DNA of 51,151 bases from an uncultured Pseudomonadota bacterium (GTDB taxonomy: Bacteria; Pseudomonadota; Gammaproteobacteria; Burkholderiales; Usitatibacteraceae). The translations under genes were made by a program, and so were the position numbers. The DNA lies in assembly GCA_937898635.1 (NCBI GenBank), contig CALEJW010000238.1, positions 1-51,151 of the forward strand, written 5' to 3'. This document shows, piece after piece, positions 8,700 to 17,265 of the stretch (its first letter is position 1; each line of letters opens with the position of its first letter). The notes below the pieces were generated by a model, which worked only from the letters and a program-made list of their open reading frames with translations, was not told the DNA's origin and did no database searches.

Positions 8700-8715
8700 G
8701 TCACCAAAAGGTGAC
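8700..8715. promoter_or_regulatory. Palindromic operator of the ArsR operon
   Basis: GTCACC-AAAA-GGTGAC is a perfect 6+4+6 inverted repeat whose edge lies two bases from the ATG of the regulator. Its position would block both transcription and ribosome access. The GGTGA half also doubles as the only Shine-Dalgarno-like element for that start. Confidence 0.6.
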
Positions 8716-8751
8716 ATATCGCCCGCGGGCGTGTCAAGGGGGAGCGGGCCT

Positions 8752-9417
8752 CTAGGACCGCTTGCGGACGGGCTTCTTCCGGGAACGGGCGGCCGGGGCC
8801 GGTGCGGTGGCGAGCCCGCGGAAGTAGGTCTCCACCAGGCTTTCGGCGTGGCGCTCGAGGGCGAAGCTCTTCGGCGCGAGCACCCAGTTGGCGATGAGGC
8901 CCGAGACGAGGGAGAGCGCGCCCATCGCCGCCTCGCGCGGGTGCACGGAGGCGGGCAGGGCGCCGGTCGCGACGCAGGCCTTGAAGCCCTTCTCGATCTG
9001 GCGCAGGCAATCCTGCTGGCTCGCGATGTGGCGGTCGCGCACCGGTGCCGCGTCGCCCACGTATTCGCACTTGTGGTAGGCGATGTCGAAGACGCGCTGC
9101 AGCTGCTTGTCGCGCGCCGTGCGCAGCAGCACGTCGGTGGTGCAGAGCTTCAGGAGCGAGAGCGGGTCGGCGGGAGCGTCGCCGCCGGCGCCGGAGAGGA
9201 TGTCCTCCAGCGGGAGCGTCACGCGGTCCATCATCGCCTCGAAGAGGTCCGCCTTGTCCTTGAAGTGCCAGTAGATGGCGCCGCGCGTGAGGCCGGCGGC
9301 CTTCGCGACTTCCTCGAGCGAGGTGCGCGCCACGCCGCGCTCGTGGAAGACCTGCTCGGCCGCGTCCAGCAGCCGGCTGCGGGTCTCCTGCGCCTCGAGC
9401 TTGGTCCTGCGGGCCAT
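8752..9417 (-). CDS. acrR: TetR-family repressor of the RND efflux operon (AcrR/TtgR type)
   Basis: The 221-residue protein has an N-terminal TetR helix-turn-helix (TSLEEVAKAAGLTRGAIYWHFK, near residues 32-53) and a ligand-binding C-terminal domain. The GAIYWHFK recognition helix is typical of AcrR/TtgR/SmeT repressors. The start at 9417 has GGAGGAGG upstream; a longer frame to 9510 would run through the operators and is rejected. It is divergent from acrA-acrB-oprM, and two AcrR-box palindromes lie between. It likely represses the pump until a hydrophobic drug binds. The Lys/Arg-rich tail is unusual but short. Confidence 0.9.
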   Translation of the reverse strand: MARRTKLEAQETRSRLLDAAEQVFHERGVARTSLEEVAKAAGLTRGAIYWHFKDKADLFEAMMDRVTLPLEDILSGAGGDAPADPLSLLKLCTTDVLLRTARDKQLQRVFDIAYHKCEYVGDAAPVRDRHIASQQDCLRQIEKGFKACVATGALPASVHPREAAMGALSLVSGLIANWVLAPKSFALERHAESLVETYFRGLATAPAPAARSRKKPVRKRS

Positions 9418-9463
9418 CGCCTCCTCCGTGGCGCCCGTGTGACGGGCCCCGTTACACCGCGCC

Positions 9464-9493
9464 TTGACATACATGCACGGCTGTATGTAACCT
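9464..9493 (+). promoter_or_regulatory. Putative promoter of the acrAB-oprM operon
   Basis: A perfect -35 TTGACA (9464-9469) is followed after 18 bases by TAACCT (9488-9493), a weak -10. Operator 1 covers the -35 and spacer, so repressor binding would exclude RNA polymerase. Confidence 0.5.
9466..9489. promoter_or_regulatory. AcrR-box-like operator 1
   Basis: The arms ACATACA (9467-9473) and TGTATGT (9482-9488) are exact inverted repeats. Aligned by eye to the 24-base E. coli AcrR box as I recall it, 17 of 24 positions agree, with all mismatches in the centre and at the first base. Confidence 0.75.
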
Positions 9494-9517
9494 ACCATAC
9501 ATTCGCGCATGTATGTA
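9494..9517. promoter_or_regulatory. AcrR-box-like operator 2
   Basis: The arms CATACAT and ATGTATG surround a CGCG centre, and 19 of 24 positions agree with the recalled AcrR box. It starts 28 bases after operator 1, so the two would lie on nearly opposite faces of the helix at about 2.7 turns. Confidence 0.75.
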
Positions 9518-9557
9518 AGCCCCCGCCGGCCGCGCGACTTCCCACGAGGAACCCGCC

Positions 9558-10748
9558 ATGCCCCGCCCCCGCCTTTTCCGCCTGGCCCCCGCCATTCCCG
9601 CCGTCCTCCTCGCGGCCTGCGGCCCCCAGGGCGGCCCGCCCCCCGGCGGCTTCCCGCCCGCGGTGGTCGCGATCCGGGAGGTGAAGCCCGCGCCCGCGCC
9701 GGTCGTCTTCGAGTTCCCCGGGCAGACGGCCGGCTCGCGGGAGGTCGAGGTGCGCGCGCGCGTGACCGGCATCCTCCTCAAGCGCAACTTCGAGGAAGGC
9801 GCGAAGGTGCGCGCCGGGCAGTCGCTCTTCCTGATCGACCCGGCGCCCTTCGAGGCCGCGCTGGCCCGGGCGGCGGCCGACGCGGCGAGCGCCGAAGCGG
9901 GCCTCGCCCAGGCCGCGCGCAACGCGAAGCGCCTGAAGCCTCTCCACGAGGCGAAGGCCGTCTCGCAGAAGGACTACGACGACGCGGTCTCGGCCGAGGA
10001 AATCGCCGCCGCCGCGCTCGAGTCCGCCCGCGCGCGCCTCGCGCAGGCGCGCCTGGACCTCTCGTGGACCCGCGTGGAATCCCCCATCGCCGGCGTCACC
10101 AGCCGCGCGCCGCGGAGCGAAGGCAGCCTCGTCTCCGGTCCCGACGTGCTCCTCACCACGGTCACGCAATCCGACCCGATGTACGTGAACTTCGGCCTGT
10201 CGGAGGCGGAGCTCTCCCGGTTCCGGCGCGACACGGCCGCGGGCACCCTCGCGCTGCCGAAGGACGGGCGTTTCGACGTGGCGCTGCGGCTGGAGGACGG
10301 CAGTCTCCACGCCGGGCGCGGCCGCCTCGCCTTCTCCGACGAGCGCTACTCGAGCGCCACGGGCACCGCGGACGCGCGCGCGGAGGTGCCCAACCCCGAC
10401 GGCGCCCTGCGCCCCGGCCAGTTCGTGCGCGTGATCCTCGAGGGCGCCGTGCGTCCCGGCGCCATCACCGTGCCGCAGCGGGCCGTCATGGAGGGCCCGC
10501 AGGGCAAGATCGTCTACGTCCTCGGCGCCCAGGGGAAGGCCGAGCCGCGCCCCGTCACCGTGGGCGACTGGAGCGGCGCCGACTGGGTGATCACCTCGGG
10601 GCTCAAGGCAGGCGACAAGGTGATCGTGGACGGCCTCATGAAGGTCTTCCCCGGCGCGCCCGTGCAGGTGGGGGACCCCAACGCGCCCCCGCCCGGGGCG
10701 CCCGGCGCCGCGCCGAAGGCCGGCGCGCAGCCCGAAGCGAAGAAGTAG
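9558..10748 (+). CDS. acrA: RND efflux periplasmic adaptor lipoprotein (AcrA/MexA type)
   Basis: The 396-residue membrane fusion protein links the inner-membrane pump to the outer-membrane channel. A lipoprotein signal ends at LLAAC (Cys21). The order is lipoyl half-motif (EVRARVTGILLKRNFEEG), alpha-helical hairpin with Ala/Arg-rich coiled coils (residues about 100-165), second lipoyl half and beta-barrel (GLSEAELSRFRRD). The C-terminal 25 residues are Pro/Ala-rich. GAGGAA precedes the ATG. It is 15 bases upstream of the pump gene, and both are controlled by the divergent TetR gene. Confidence 0.94.
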   Translation: MPRPRLFRLAPAIPAVLLAACGPQGGPPPGGFPPAVVAIREVKPAPAPVVFEFPGQTAGSREVEVRARVTGILLKRNFEEGAKVRAGQSLFLIDPAPFEAALARAAADAASAEAGLAQAARNAKRLKPLHEAKAVSQKDYDDAVSAEEIAAAALESARARLAQARLDLSWTRVESPIAGVTSRAPRSEGSLVSGPDVLLTTVTQSDPMYVNFGLSEAELSRFRRDTAAGTLALPKDGRFDVALRLEDGSLHAGRGRLAFSDERYSSATGTADARAEVPNPDGALRPGQFVRVILEGAVRPGAITVPQRAVMEGPQGKIVYVLGAQGKAEPRPVTVGDWSGADWVITSGLKAGDKVIVDGLMKVFPGAPVQVGDPNAPPPGAPGAAPKAGAQPEAKK

Positions 10749-10763
10749 CGGGGGCGCGCCGGC

Positions 10764-13700
10764 ATGTTCTCCCGATTCTTCATCGACCGCCCCATCCTCG
10801 CGGCGGTCCTCTCGATCTTCATCGTGATCGCCGGGCTCGCCGGCATGCGCGCGCTGCCCATCGCGCAGTACCCCGAGATCGCCCCGCCCGTGGTCGCGGT
10901 GCGCGCCGTGTACCCCGGGGCGTCGGCCGAGACGCTGGAGCAGACCGTCGCCTCGCCGCTCGAGAACGCGATCAACGGCATCGAGGACATGCTCTACATG
11001 AGCTCGACCTCGGCCGCCAACGGCGCGGTGGAGATCCAGGTCACCTTCAACATCGGCACGGACGTGGACAAGGCCGCGCTCAACGTGAACAACCGCGTGA
11101 AGCAGGCCGAGCCGCGGCTGCCCCAGGAGGTCCGCCGCCAGGGGGTCACGGTCGAGAAGGGCTCCTCCGCCTTCCTGCAGGTGCTCGCCTTCTACTCGCC
11201 CGACGGCCGCTACGACGACTTCTTCACCTCCAACTTCGTCACGCTGAACGTCCTCGACCGCCTGAAGCGCGTGCCCGGCACGACCAACGTGCAGATCTTC
11301 GGCGCCAAGGACTACGCGATGCGCATCTGGGTGCGCCCGGACCGCATGGCGCAGCTGAAGCTCGCCCCCGCCGACCTCGTGCGCGCGCTGAACGAGCAGA
11401 ACGCCCAGTTCGCCGCCGGCAAGATCGGCGAGCCGCCCACCGGCGGCGGGCAGGAGCTCGTCTACACCATCACCGCGAAGGGCCGGCTCTCGGAGCCGAA
11501 GGAATTCGAGGAGATCATCGTCCGCGCGAACCCGGACGGCTCGCGCCTGCGCCTGAAGGACGTGGCGAGAGTCGAGCTCGCGAGCAAGGACTACAGCTTC
11601 ATCGGCAAGGTGAACGGCAAGCCCGCGACCCTCATGGGGATCTTCCTGCAGCCCGGCGCCAACGCGCTCGACGTCGCGAAGGAGGTCCGCGCGACCGTGG
11701 ACGAGCTCTCCGCGCGCTTCCCCGCGGGGCTCACCTACTCGGTGCCCTACGACACGACGCGCTTCGTGGAGGTGTCGATCCGCGAGGTGGTGAAGACGCT
11801 CGCGGAGGCGATGGCGCTCGTCTTCCTCGTGGTCTTCGTGTTCCTGCAGAACTGGCGCGCGACCCTCATCCCCTTCGCCGCGGTGCCGGTCTCGCTCATC
11901 GGCACCTTCGCGGGGCTGCTGGCACTCGGCTACTCGATCAACACGCTCACCCTCTTCGGCATGGTGCTCGCGATCGGCATCGTCGTGGACGACGCGATCG
12001 TCGTGCTCGAGAACGTCGAGCGCATCATGCACGAGGAGCACCTGGGCGCCCGCGAGGCGGCCATCAAGGCCATGCGCGAGGTGACGGGGCCGGTGGTGGC
12101 CATCGTGCTGGTGCTCTGCGCGGTGTTCCTGCCGATCGCCTTCCTGGGCGGGCTCACGGGCGAGCTCTACCGGCAGTTCGCGGTGACGATCTCGATCGCC
12201 GTGGTGATCTCCGGGATCGTCGCGCTCACCCTCACGCCGACGCTCTGCGTCTGGATCATGAAGCGCGAGCACAAGCGGCCGGGGCGCGTCTTCTCCGCCT
12301 TCAACCGCTGGTTCGCGCGCACCACGGACCGCTACGAAAGCGGCGTGGGCTGGATGATCCGCCGCGGCGGCATCGCGCTCCTGCTCTTCGCGGGCATGGT
12401 CGCCATCGCCGCGGGGCTGTGGCGCGCCACGCCCGGCTCGCTCGTGCCCGACGAGGACCAGGGCTTCTACATCGCCGCGGTGGTGCTGCCCGACGGCTCC
12501 TCGCTCGAGCGCACCGACAAGGTGGTGGGCGAGGTGGTCGAGGCGATCAAGTCGAACCCCTTCAACGAGTACGCCGTCGCCTTCACCGGCTTCGACTTCA
12601 TCGGCGGCACCTTCCGCGAGAACGCCGCCACGATCTTCGTCACCCAGACGCACTGGGACGAGCGGCCCATGCCCGTGGGCGCGCTGGTGGGCGAGTTCTA
12701 CGGCAAGACCGCGCACATCAAGGAGGGACTCGCCCTCGCCTTCCCGCCGCCCGCGATCTTCGGGCTGGGCACGGCCGGCGGCTTCGAGTTCTACATCCAG
12801 AACCGGGGCGACGGGGGCGCGGCGCGCCTGTCGGAGGTGACCCAGGCCTTCCTCGCGAAGGCGTCGCAGGACCCGCAGCTCGCCCAGGTGAACACCCTGT
12901 GGCGCTCCAACGTGCCGCAGCTGCGCGTGGACGTGGACCGCGAGAAGGCGAAGGCGCTGGGCGTGAACGTGGACGAGATCTTCGCGACCCTCTCGGCCAC
13001 CCTCGGCACCTACTACGTGAACGACTTCAACAAGTACGGGCGCACCTGGCAGGTGCTCATGTCCGCCGAGCCCGCCTACCGCAAGCGCCCCGAGGACGTG
13101 GGCAGCGTCTACGTGCGGAGCGACAAGGGCGCCATGATCCCCCTGAAGGCCCTCGCGCGGATCGAGCACGCGGCCGGCCCGGGCACGCTCGAGCGTTTCA
13201 ACAACCTCCCGGCGGTGAAGCTCCTGGGCAACGGCGCGCCCGGCGTGAGCTCGGGCCAGGCCATCGCCGCCATCGAGCGCGTCGCGAAGGAGGTGCTGCC
13301 GCCGGAGTTCAGCCTCGACTGGAGCGGCGCCTCCTTCCAGGAGAAGCGATCCGGCGGCACCTCGGCCATCGCCCTCGTGCTGGGCGCCCTCATGGCCTTC
13401 CTCATCCTCGCCGCGCAGTACGAGAAGTGGTCGCTGCCGCTCTCGGTGATGCTGGCGCTGCCCTTCGGCACCTTCGGGGCGCTCGCCGCGGTGTGGCTGC
13501 GCGGGATGACCAACGACGTCTACTTCCAGATCGGCCTGGTGACGCTCCTGGGCCTGGCCGCGAAGAACGCGATCCTGATCGTGGAGTACGCGGTGCTCAA
13601 GAGCCACGAGGGGCTGTCCTTCTCGGCTTCCGCGCTGGAGGCCTCGCGGCTTCGCTTCCGGCCCATCCTCATGACCTCGCTCGCCTTCATCCTGGGAGTG

Positions 13701-13964
13701 GCGCCGCTCGCCTTCTCCACCGGCGCGGGCGCGGGCTCGCGCCACTCCGTGGGCACGGGCGTCATGGGCGGGATGCTCGCGGCCACCTTCCTCGCGATCT
13801 TCTTCGTGCCCTTCTTCTTCAAGCTGATCATGGAGAGGAAGCTCGGCGAATCGCGCTCGACCGAGGAGCTCAAGCAGGAGGCCACGCACCACCGCGAGAT
13901 GCTCGCGGCGAAGGCGTCCCACACGGCGACGAGGCCCACGCCGCGCACGGAGGGCATGACATGA
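10764..13964 (+). CDS. acrB: RND multidrug efflux pump, HAE1 family (AcrB/MexB type)
   Basis: The 1066-residue proton-driven drug exporter begins MFSRFFIDRPILA, the canonical HAE1 N-terminus. The proton-relay residues are present: Asp409-Asp410 in VVDDAIVVLENVER (TM4) and Lys934 in GLAAKNAILIVEYA (TM10). Two large periplasmic loops separate TM1/TM2 and TM7/TM8. The size matches AcrB (about 1050). Its stop codon shares four bases (ATGA) with the start of the outer-membrane gene, so the three-part pump is one transcript. Confidence 0.97.
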   Translation: MFSRFFIDRPILAAVLSIFIVIAGLAGMRALPIAQYPEIAPPVVAVRAVYPGASAETLEQTVASPLENAINGIEDMLYMSSTSAANGAVEIQVTFNIGTDVDKAALNVNNRVKQAEPRLPQEVRRQGVTVEKGSSAFLQVLAFYSPDGRYDDFFTSNFVTLNVLDRLKRVPGTTNVQIFGAKDYAMRIWVRPDRMAQLKLAPADLVRALNEQNAQFAAGKIGEPPTGGGQELVYTITAKGRLSEPKEFEEIIVRANPDGSRLRLKDVARVELASKDYSFIGKVNGKPATLMGIFLQPGANALDVAKEVRATVDELSARFPAGLTYSVPYDTTRFVEVSIREVVKTLAEAMALVFLVVFVFLQNWRATLIPFAAVPVSLIGTFAGLLALGYSINTLTLFGMVLAIGIVVDDAIVVLENVERIMHEEHLGAREAAIKAMREVTGPVVAIVLVLCAVFLPIAFLGGLTGELYRQFAVTISIAVVISGIVALTLTPTLCVWIMKREHKRPGRVFSAFNRWFARTTDRYESGVGWMIRRGGIALLLFAGMVAIAAGLWRATPGSLVPDEDQGFYIAAVVLPDGSSLERTDKVVGEVVEAIKSNPFNEYAVAFTGFDFIGGTFRENAATIFVTQTHWDERPMPVGALVGEFYGKTAHIKEGLALAFPPPAIFGLGTAGGFEFYIQNRGDGGAARLSEVTQAFLAKASQDPQLAQVNTLWRSNVPQLRVDVDREKAKALGVNVDEIFATLSATLGTYYVNDFNKYGRTWQVLMSAEPAYRKRPEDVGSVYVRSDKGAMIPLKALARIEHAAGPGTLERFNNLPAVKLLGNGAPGVSSGQAIAAIERVAKEVLPPEFSLDWSGASFQEKRSGGTSAIALVLGALMAFLILAAQYEKWSLPLSVMLALPFGTFGALAAVWLRGMTNDVYFQIGLVTLLGLAAKNAILIVEYAVLKSHEGLSFSASALEASRLRFRPILMTSLAFILGVAPLAFSTGAGAGSRHSVGTGVMGGMLAATFLAIFFVPFFFKLIMERKLGESRSTEELKQEATHHREMLAAKASHTATRPTPRTEGMT

Positions 13965-15352
13965 GAACGCGACCGGTGAAGAAGGCGCTCGCCGCTATGG
14001 CGGCCGCCGCCCTCGCGGGCTGCGCCGTCGGTCCCGACTACCAGCGCCCCGGGATGGAGCTGCCCGCGAGCCTCGTCGCGGAAGGCGCGGCCGTCCCCGC
14101 GGCGCAGGATTGGTGGACGCTCTTCCGCGACCCCGTCCTCGACAGGCTCGTGGCCGAGGCGCTCGCCGCCAACCGCGACCTCGCCGCCGCCGCCGCGCGG
14201 ATCGAGCAGGCGCGCGCCCAGGCGACGATCGCCGGCGCCGACCGGTTCCCCGCCGCGGGCGTGGAAGTGCAGCGCTCCCGCGACCGCTCCTCGCAGCTCG
14301 GGGCCTTCCCGCTCCCGCCGAACGCGATCGAGACGAACACGAACCGCGCCGTCGCGCGCTTTTCCTGGGAGCTCGATTTCTGGGGCAAGTACCGCAGGGC
14401 GAACGAGGCGGCGCAGGCGGACCTGCTGGCCGCGCAAGCCGGAAGGGACGCCGTGCGCGCGAGCCTCGTGGCCGACGTGGCGCGCGCCCACTTCGCCCTC
14501 CAGGCGCTCGACGAGAGCCTCGAGATCGCGGATCGCACGCGCGACGGCCGGCGCATCGCCCTGGGGCTCCTGCGCCTGCGGCACGAGGCCGGCGTGCTCT
14601 CCGAGCTCGAGCTGCGCCAGTACGAGGCCGAGGTTCGCGCGGCCGAGGCCCTGGTGCCGGCGCTCCGGCGCGACCGGACGCGCCAGGAGGGGGCGCTCGC
14701 CGTGCTGCTGGGGCGCAGTCCCCGAATGATCCTGGAAGGCGGCATCGAGCGCGGCGCGACCCTCTCCCGCGACGCGGTCGAAGTCCCCGCCGGCCTGCCC
14801 TCGGAACTGCTGCGCCGCCGCCCCGACCTTCGCGAGGCCGAGGCGAGGCTCGTGGCCGCGAACGCCCGCATCGGCGTGGCGCGCGCCGCCTACTACCCGT
14901 CGATCACGCTCACCGGCTTCCTCGGCGGCGAGAGCCAGTCCCTTGCCGACCTCTTCACCGGGCCGGCGCGCACCTGGAGCCTCGCCGCGGGGCTCCTCCA
15001 GCCCCTCTACGCGGGCGGCGAGATCCGCGGCGGCGCCGAGCTCGCCGACGCGCGCACGCGCGAGGCGGCCGCGAACTACGAGCGCGCCGTGGCGCAGGCC
15101 TTCAAGGAGGTGCGCGACGCGATCGCCCTGCAGGCGACGGCGCGGGACGCCCTCGTCGCCCGCCGCGAGCAGGTCGTCGCGCTGGAGCGGTCGCTGTCGC
15201 TCGCGAAGCTGCGCCACGAGGGCGGGCTCACCGGCCTGCTGGAGCTCCTGGACGCCGAGCGCCAGCTCCTCGCCGTCCGGCTGGAAGCCATCGCCGCCGA
15301 CCGCGACCGGCGCAACGCCGTGGTGGACCTCTACCTCGCCTTGGGAGCGTGA
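13961..15352 (+). CDS. oprM: Outer-membrane efflux channel lipoprotein, NodT/OprM family
   Basis: The 463-residue channel completes the tripartite pump. The lipobox is LAGC (Cys21), followed by the family signature VGPDYQRP. Two TolC-like repeats give long helices (RIEQARAQATIAGADRFP; RLVAANARIGVARAAYYPSI) and beta strands, including FSWELDFWGKY. The chosen ATG at 13961 overlaps the acrB stop. The frame continues open far upstream as a shadow of acrA and acrB, but only this start gives a signal peptide. Length is typical for NodT-type channels. Confidence 0.93.
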   Translation: MRTRPVKKALAAMAAAALAGCAVGPDYQRPGMELPASLVAEGAAVPAAQDWWTLFRDPVLDRLVAEALAANRDLAAAAARIEQARAQATIAGADRFPAAGVEVQRSRDRSSQLGAFPLPPNAIETNTNRAVARFSWELDFWGKYRRANEAAQADLLAAQAGRDAVRASLVADVARAHFALQALDESLEIADRTRDGRRIALGLLRLRHEAGVLSELELRQYEAEVRAAEALVPALRRDRTRQEGALAVLLGRSPRMILEGGIERGATLSRDAVEVPAGLPSELLRRRPDLREAEARLVAANARIGVARAAYYPSITLTGFLGGESQSLADLFTGPARTWSLAAGLLQPLYAGGEIRGGAELADARTREAAANYERAVAQAFKEVRDAIALQATARDALVARREQVVALERSLSLAKLRHEGGLTGLLELLDAERQLLAVRLEAIAADRDRRNAVVDLYLALGA

Positions 15353-15369
15353 CGGCGCAGGGATAGAAT
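15341..15369 (+). promoter_or_regulatory. Promoter of earP, possibly giving a leaderless mRNA
   Basis: TTGGGA (15341-15346) and TAGAAT (15364-15369) are 17 bases apart. The -10 box ends six bases before the earP ATG, so transcription would start at or next to the A of the start codon. No Shine-Dalgarno is present. The -35 lies inside the end of oprM. Confidence 0.55.
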
Positions 15370-15375
15370 CGCGGC

Positions 15376-16533
15376 ATGGCCGCCCGCCGGGAACGCTGGG
15401 ACCTCTTCTGCCGCGTCGTGGACAACTACGGCGACGTGGCGGTCGCGTGGCGGCTCGCGCGCTGCCTCGCGCGGGAGCAGGGCAAGCGGGTGCGCCTGTA
15501 TCTCGACGATCTCACCATCCTCTCTCGCCTGCGCCCGGAGGCCGACCCCGCCCAGGCCCGCCAGCAGCTCGACGGCGTGGAAGTGGTGCGCTGGGACGAG
15601 AGCCTCGACGCGCCGGGGTCGGTGCCCGAGGACGGTGTCGCCGACGTGGTCGTGGAGACCTTCGGCTGCGACACGCCCGCGCCCTACGTCCTCGCCATGG
15701 CCGCGCGCGACCCGCTGCCGCGCTGGATCAACCTCGAGTACCTGAGCGCCGAGGACTGGGTCGAGGCAAGCCACCGCCTGCCCTCGCCGCACCCGAAGCT
15801 GGCACCCCTCACGCGGCACTTCTTCTTCCCCGGCTTCACCCCGCGCACGGGCGGTCTCGTGCGCGAGCGCGACCTCCTCGCGCGCCGCGACGCCTTCCAG
15901 TCCGACCGGGGCGCCCAGGCCGCCTTCTGGCGCGGGCTCGCGGGCGCGGTCCCGCCCGAGACGGCGGTGAAGGTGAGCCTCTTCGGCTACGCGGGCGCGC
16001 CCTACGAGGTCCTGCTGGAAGCCATGGTCCGCCACGCCGGCGCCCTGTGGGTGGCCGCCCCCGAGGGAGCGGCCTCCGCCGCCGTCGCCGCGTGGCTGAA
16101 CGGCCGCAAGCGCGGCAGCCGCGGCGCGGTGCAGGCCTTCACCGTGCCCTTCGTGGACCAGGACCGCTACGACCTGCTCCTCTGGGCCTGCGACCTGAAC
16201 TTCGTGCGCGGCGAGGATTCCTTCGTGCGCGCGCAGTGGGCGGCGCGGCCCCTCGTCTGGCAGATCTACCCGACGGAGGACGGCGCCCACTGGGTGAAGC
16301 TCGGCGCCTTCCTCGCTCGCTACACCGCGGGCATGGACCGCTCCCACGCGGGGTGCGTGACCGCGATGTGGGAGGCCTGGAACCGGGGCGAGGGCGTGGC
16401 CGACGCCTGGCCGCGCTTCGACGCCGCCCTGGCGGCGGTCTCGGCCCACGCCGAGGCCTGGGCCGCGGGGCTCGCCGAGCAGCCGGACCTCGCCACGCAA
16501 CTGGCGTCTTTCAGCGATAAGGTGCTAAAATAA
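15376..16533 (+). CDS. earP: EF-P arginine rhamnosyltransferase (EarP)
   Basis: EarP transfers rhamnose from dTDP-rhamnose to Arg32 of elongation factor P. The N-terminus LFCRVVDNYGDVAVAWRLAR places Asp16 and Asp20 at the positions described as essential in Neisseria EarP. NLEYLSAEDWVE and the C-terminal RGEDSFVRAQWAARP nucleotide-sugar motif are family signatures. The 385-residue length is normal. It lies directly upstream of efp, its only known substrate. Confidence 0.95.
   Translation: MAARRERWDLFCRVVDNYGDVAVAWRLARCLAREQGKRVRLYLDDLTILSRLRPEADPAQARQQLDGVEVVRWDESLDAPGSVPEDGVADVVVETFGCDTPAPYVLAMAARDPLPRWINLEYLSAEDWVEASHRLPSPHPKLAPLTRHFFFPGFTPRTGGLVRERDLLARRDAFQSDRGAQAAFWRGLAGAVPPETAVKVSLFGYAGAPYEVLLEAMVRHAGALWVAAPEGAASAAVAAWLNGRKRGSRGAVQAFTVPFVDQDRYDLLLWACDLNFVRGEDSFVRAQWAARPLVWQIYPTEDGAHWVKLGAFLARYTAGMDRSHAGCVTAMWEAWNRGEGVADAWPRFDAALAAVSAHAEAWAAGLAEQPDLATQLASFSDKVLK
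16526..16531 (+). promoter_or_regulatory. Possible -10 box for efp
   Basis: TAAAAT overlaps the earP stop codon (TAA at 16531-16533). A start near 16538 would give efp its own transcript with a leader of about 54 bases. No clear -35 is visible. Confidence 0.35.
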
Positions 16534-16591
16534 CGGGCTTTTTCGGCAACCCGGCCGCAAGGCGCGGGCGGAAGAATCCACGGACGGAACT

Positions 16592-17152
16592 ATGAAAACG
16601 GCACAGGAACTTCGCAGCGGCAATGTGTTCATGGTGGGCAAGGACCCGATGGTCGTGCTCCGCGCGGAGTACAACAAGGGCGGGCGCAACGCCGCCACCA
16701 TGAAGATGAAACTGAAGAACCTCCTCACCGGCAACAACACCGAGACGGTGTACAAGGCCGACGAGAAGTTCGAGCTCCTCCTGCTCGAGAAGAAGGACGT
16801 GACCTACTCGTACTTCGCCGACCCGATGTACGTCTTCATGGACGGCGACTTCAACCAGTACGAGATCGAGAAGGAGAGCATCGGCGAGGCGCTCAACTAC
16901 CTCGAGGAGGGCATGCCCGGCCAGGCGACCTTCTACGAGGGGCGCGCCATCTCCCTCGAGATCCCGACCACGGTCGTGCGCGAGATCACGTACACGGAGC
17001 CCGCCGTGCGCGGGGACACCTCGGGCAAGGTGCTCAAGCCCGCCAAGCTCTCCACCGGACACGAGGTGGCGGTGCCGGCCTTCTGCGCCACGGGCGACAA
17101 GATCGAGATCGACACCCGCACCAACGAGTACAAGCGCCGCGTGGCGGCCTAG
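16592..17152 (+). CDS. efp: Elongation factor P, arginine-32 (rhamnosylated) type
   Basis: EF-P (186 residues) rescues ribosomes stalled at consecutive prolines. Three beta-barrel domains are complete, including the OB-fold EITYTEPAVRGDT and GDKIEIDTRTNEY near the C-terminus. The tip loop reads KGGRNA with Arg32, not the lysine modified by EpmA/EpmB, which matches the EarP gene next door. Given the many Pro-rich proteins in this window, such as those at 25817 and 50387, EF-P activity is likely important here. A strong terminator follows. Confidence 0.98.
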   Translation: MKTAQELRSGNVFMVGKDPMVVLRAEYNKGGRNAATMKMKLKNLLTGNNTETVYKADEKFELLLLEKKDVTYSYFADPMYVFMDGDFNQYEIEKESIGEALNYLEEGMPGQATFYEGRAISLEIPTTVVREITYTEPAVRGDTSGKVLKPAKLSTGHEVAVPAFCATGDKIEIDTRTNEYKRRVAA

Positions 17153-17183
17153 CCCCGGCGGCGGCCCCTCGCGGGCGGGAGAC

Positions 17184-17213
17184 GGGGGCGCTTCGGCGCC
17201 CCTTTTTCTTTCG
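17184..17213 (+). terminator. Rho-independent terminator after efp
   Basis: A 7-base GC stem (17185-17191 and 17196-17202) with a TTCG tetraloop is followed by TTTTTCTTTC. It lies 32 bases after the efp stop. Confidence 0.9.
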
Positions 17214-17265
17214 CCCTGTCCGGGCCTATGCTGGCGGCGTGCCATCCGCAAGGGAGTGTCCCGCC

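Noticed and set aside
9418..9510. N-terminal extension of the TetR gene to 9510
   Set aside because: It would place the start inside the operators; the 9417 start has a strong ribosome site and the normal family N-terminus.
9492..13922. 1476-codon minus-strand open frame across acrA and acrB
   Set aside because: It has no recognisable domain, very high Arg/His/Gly content, and lies antisense to two intact pump genes.
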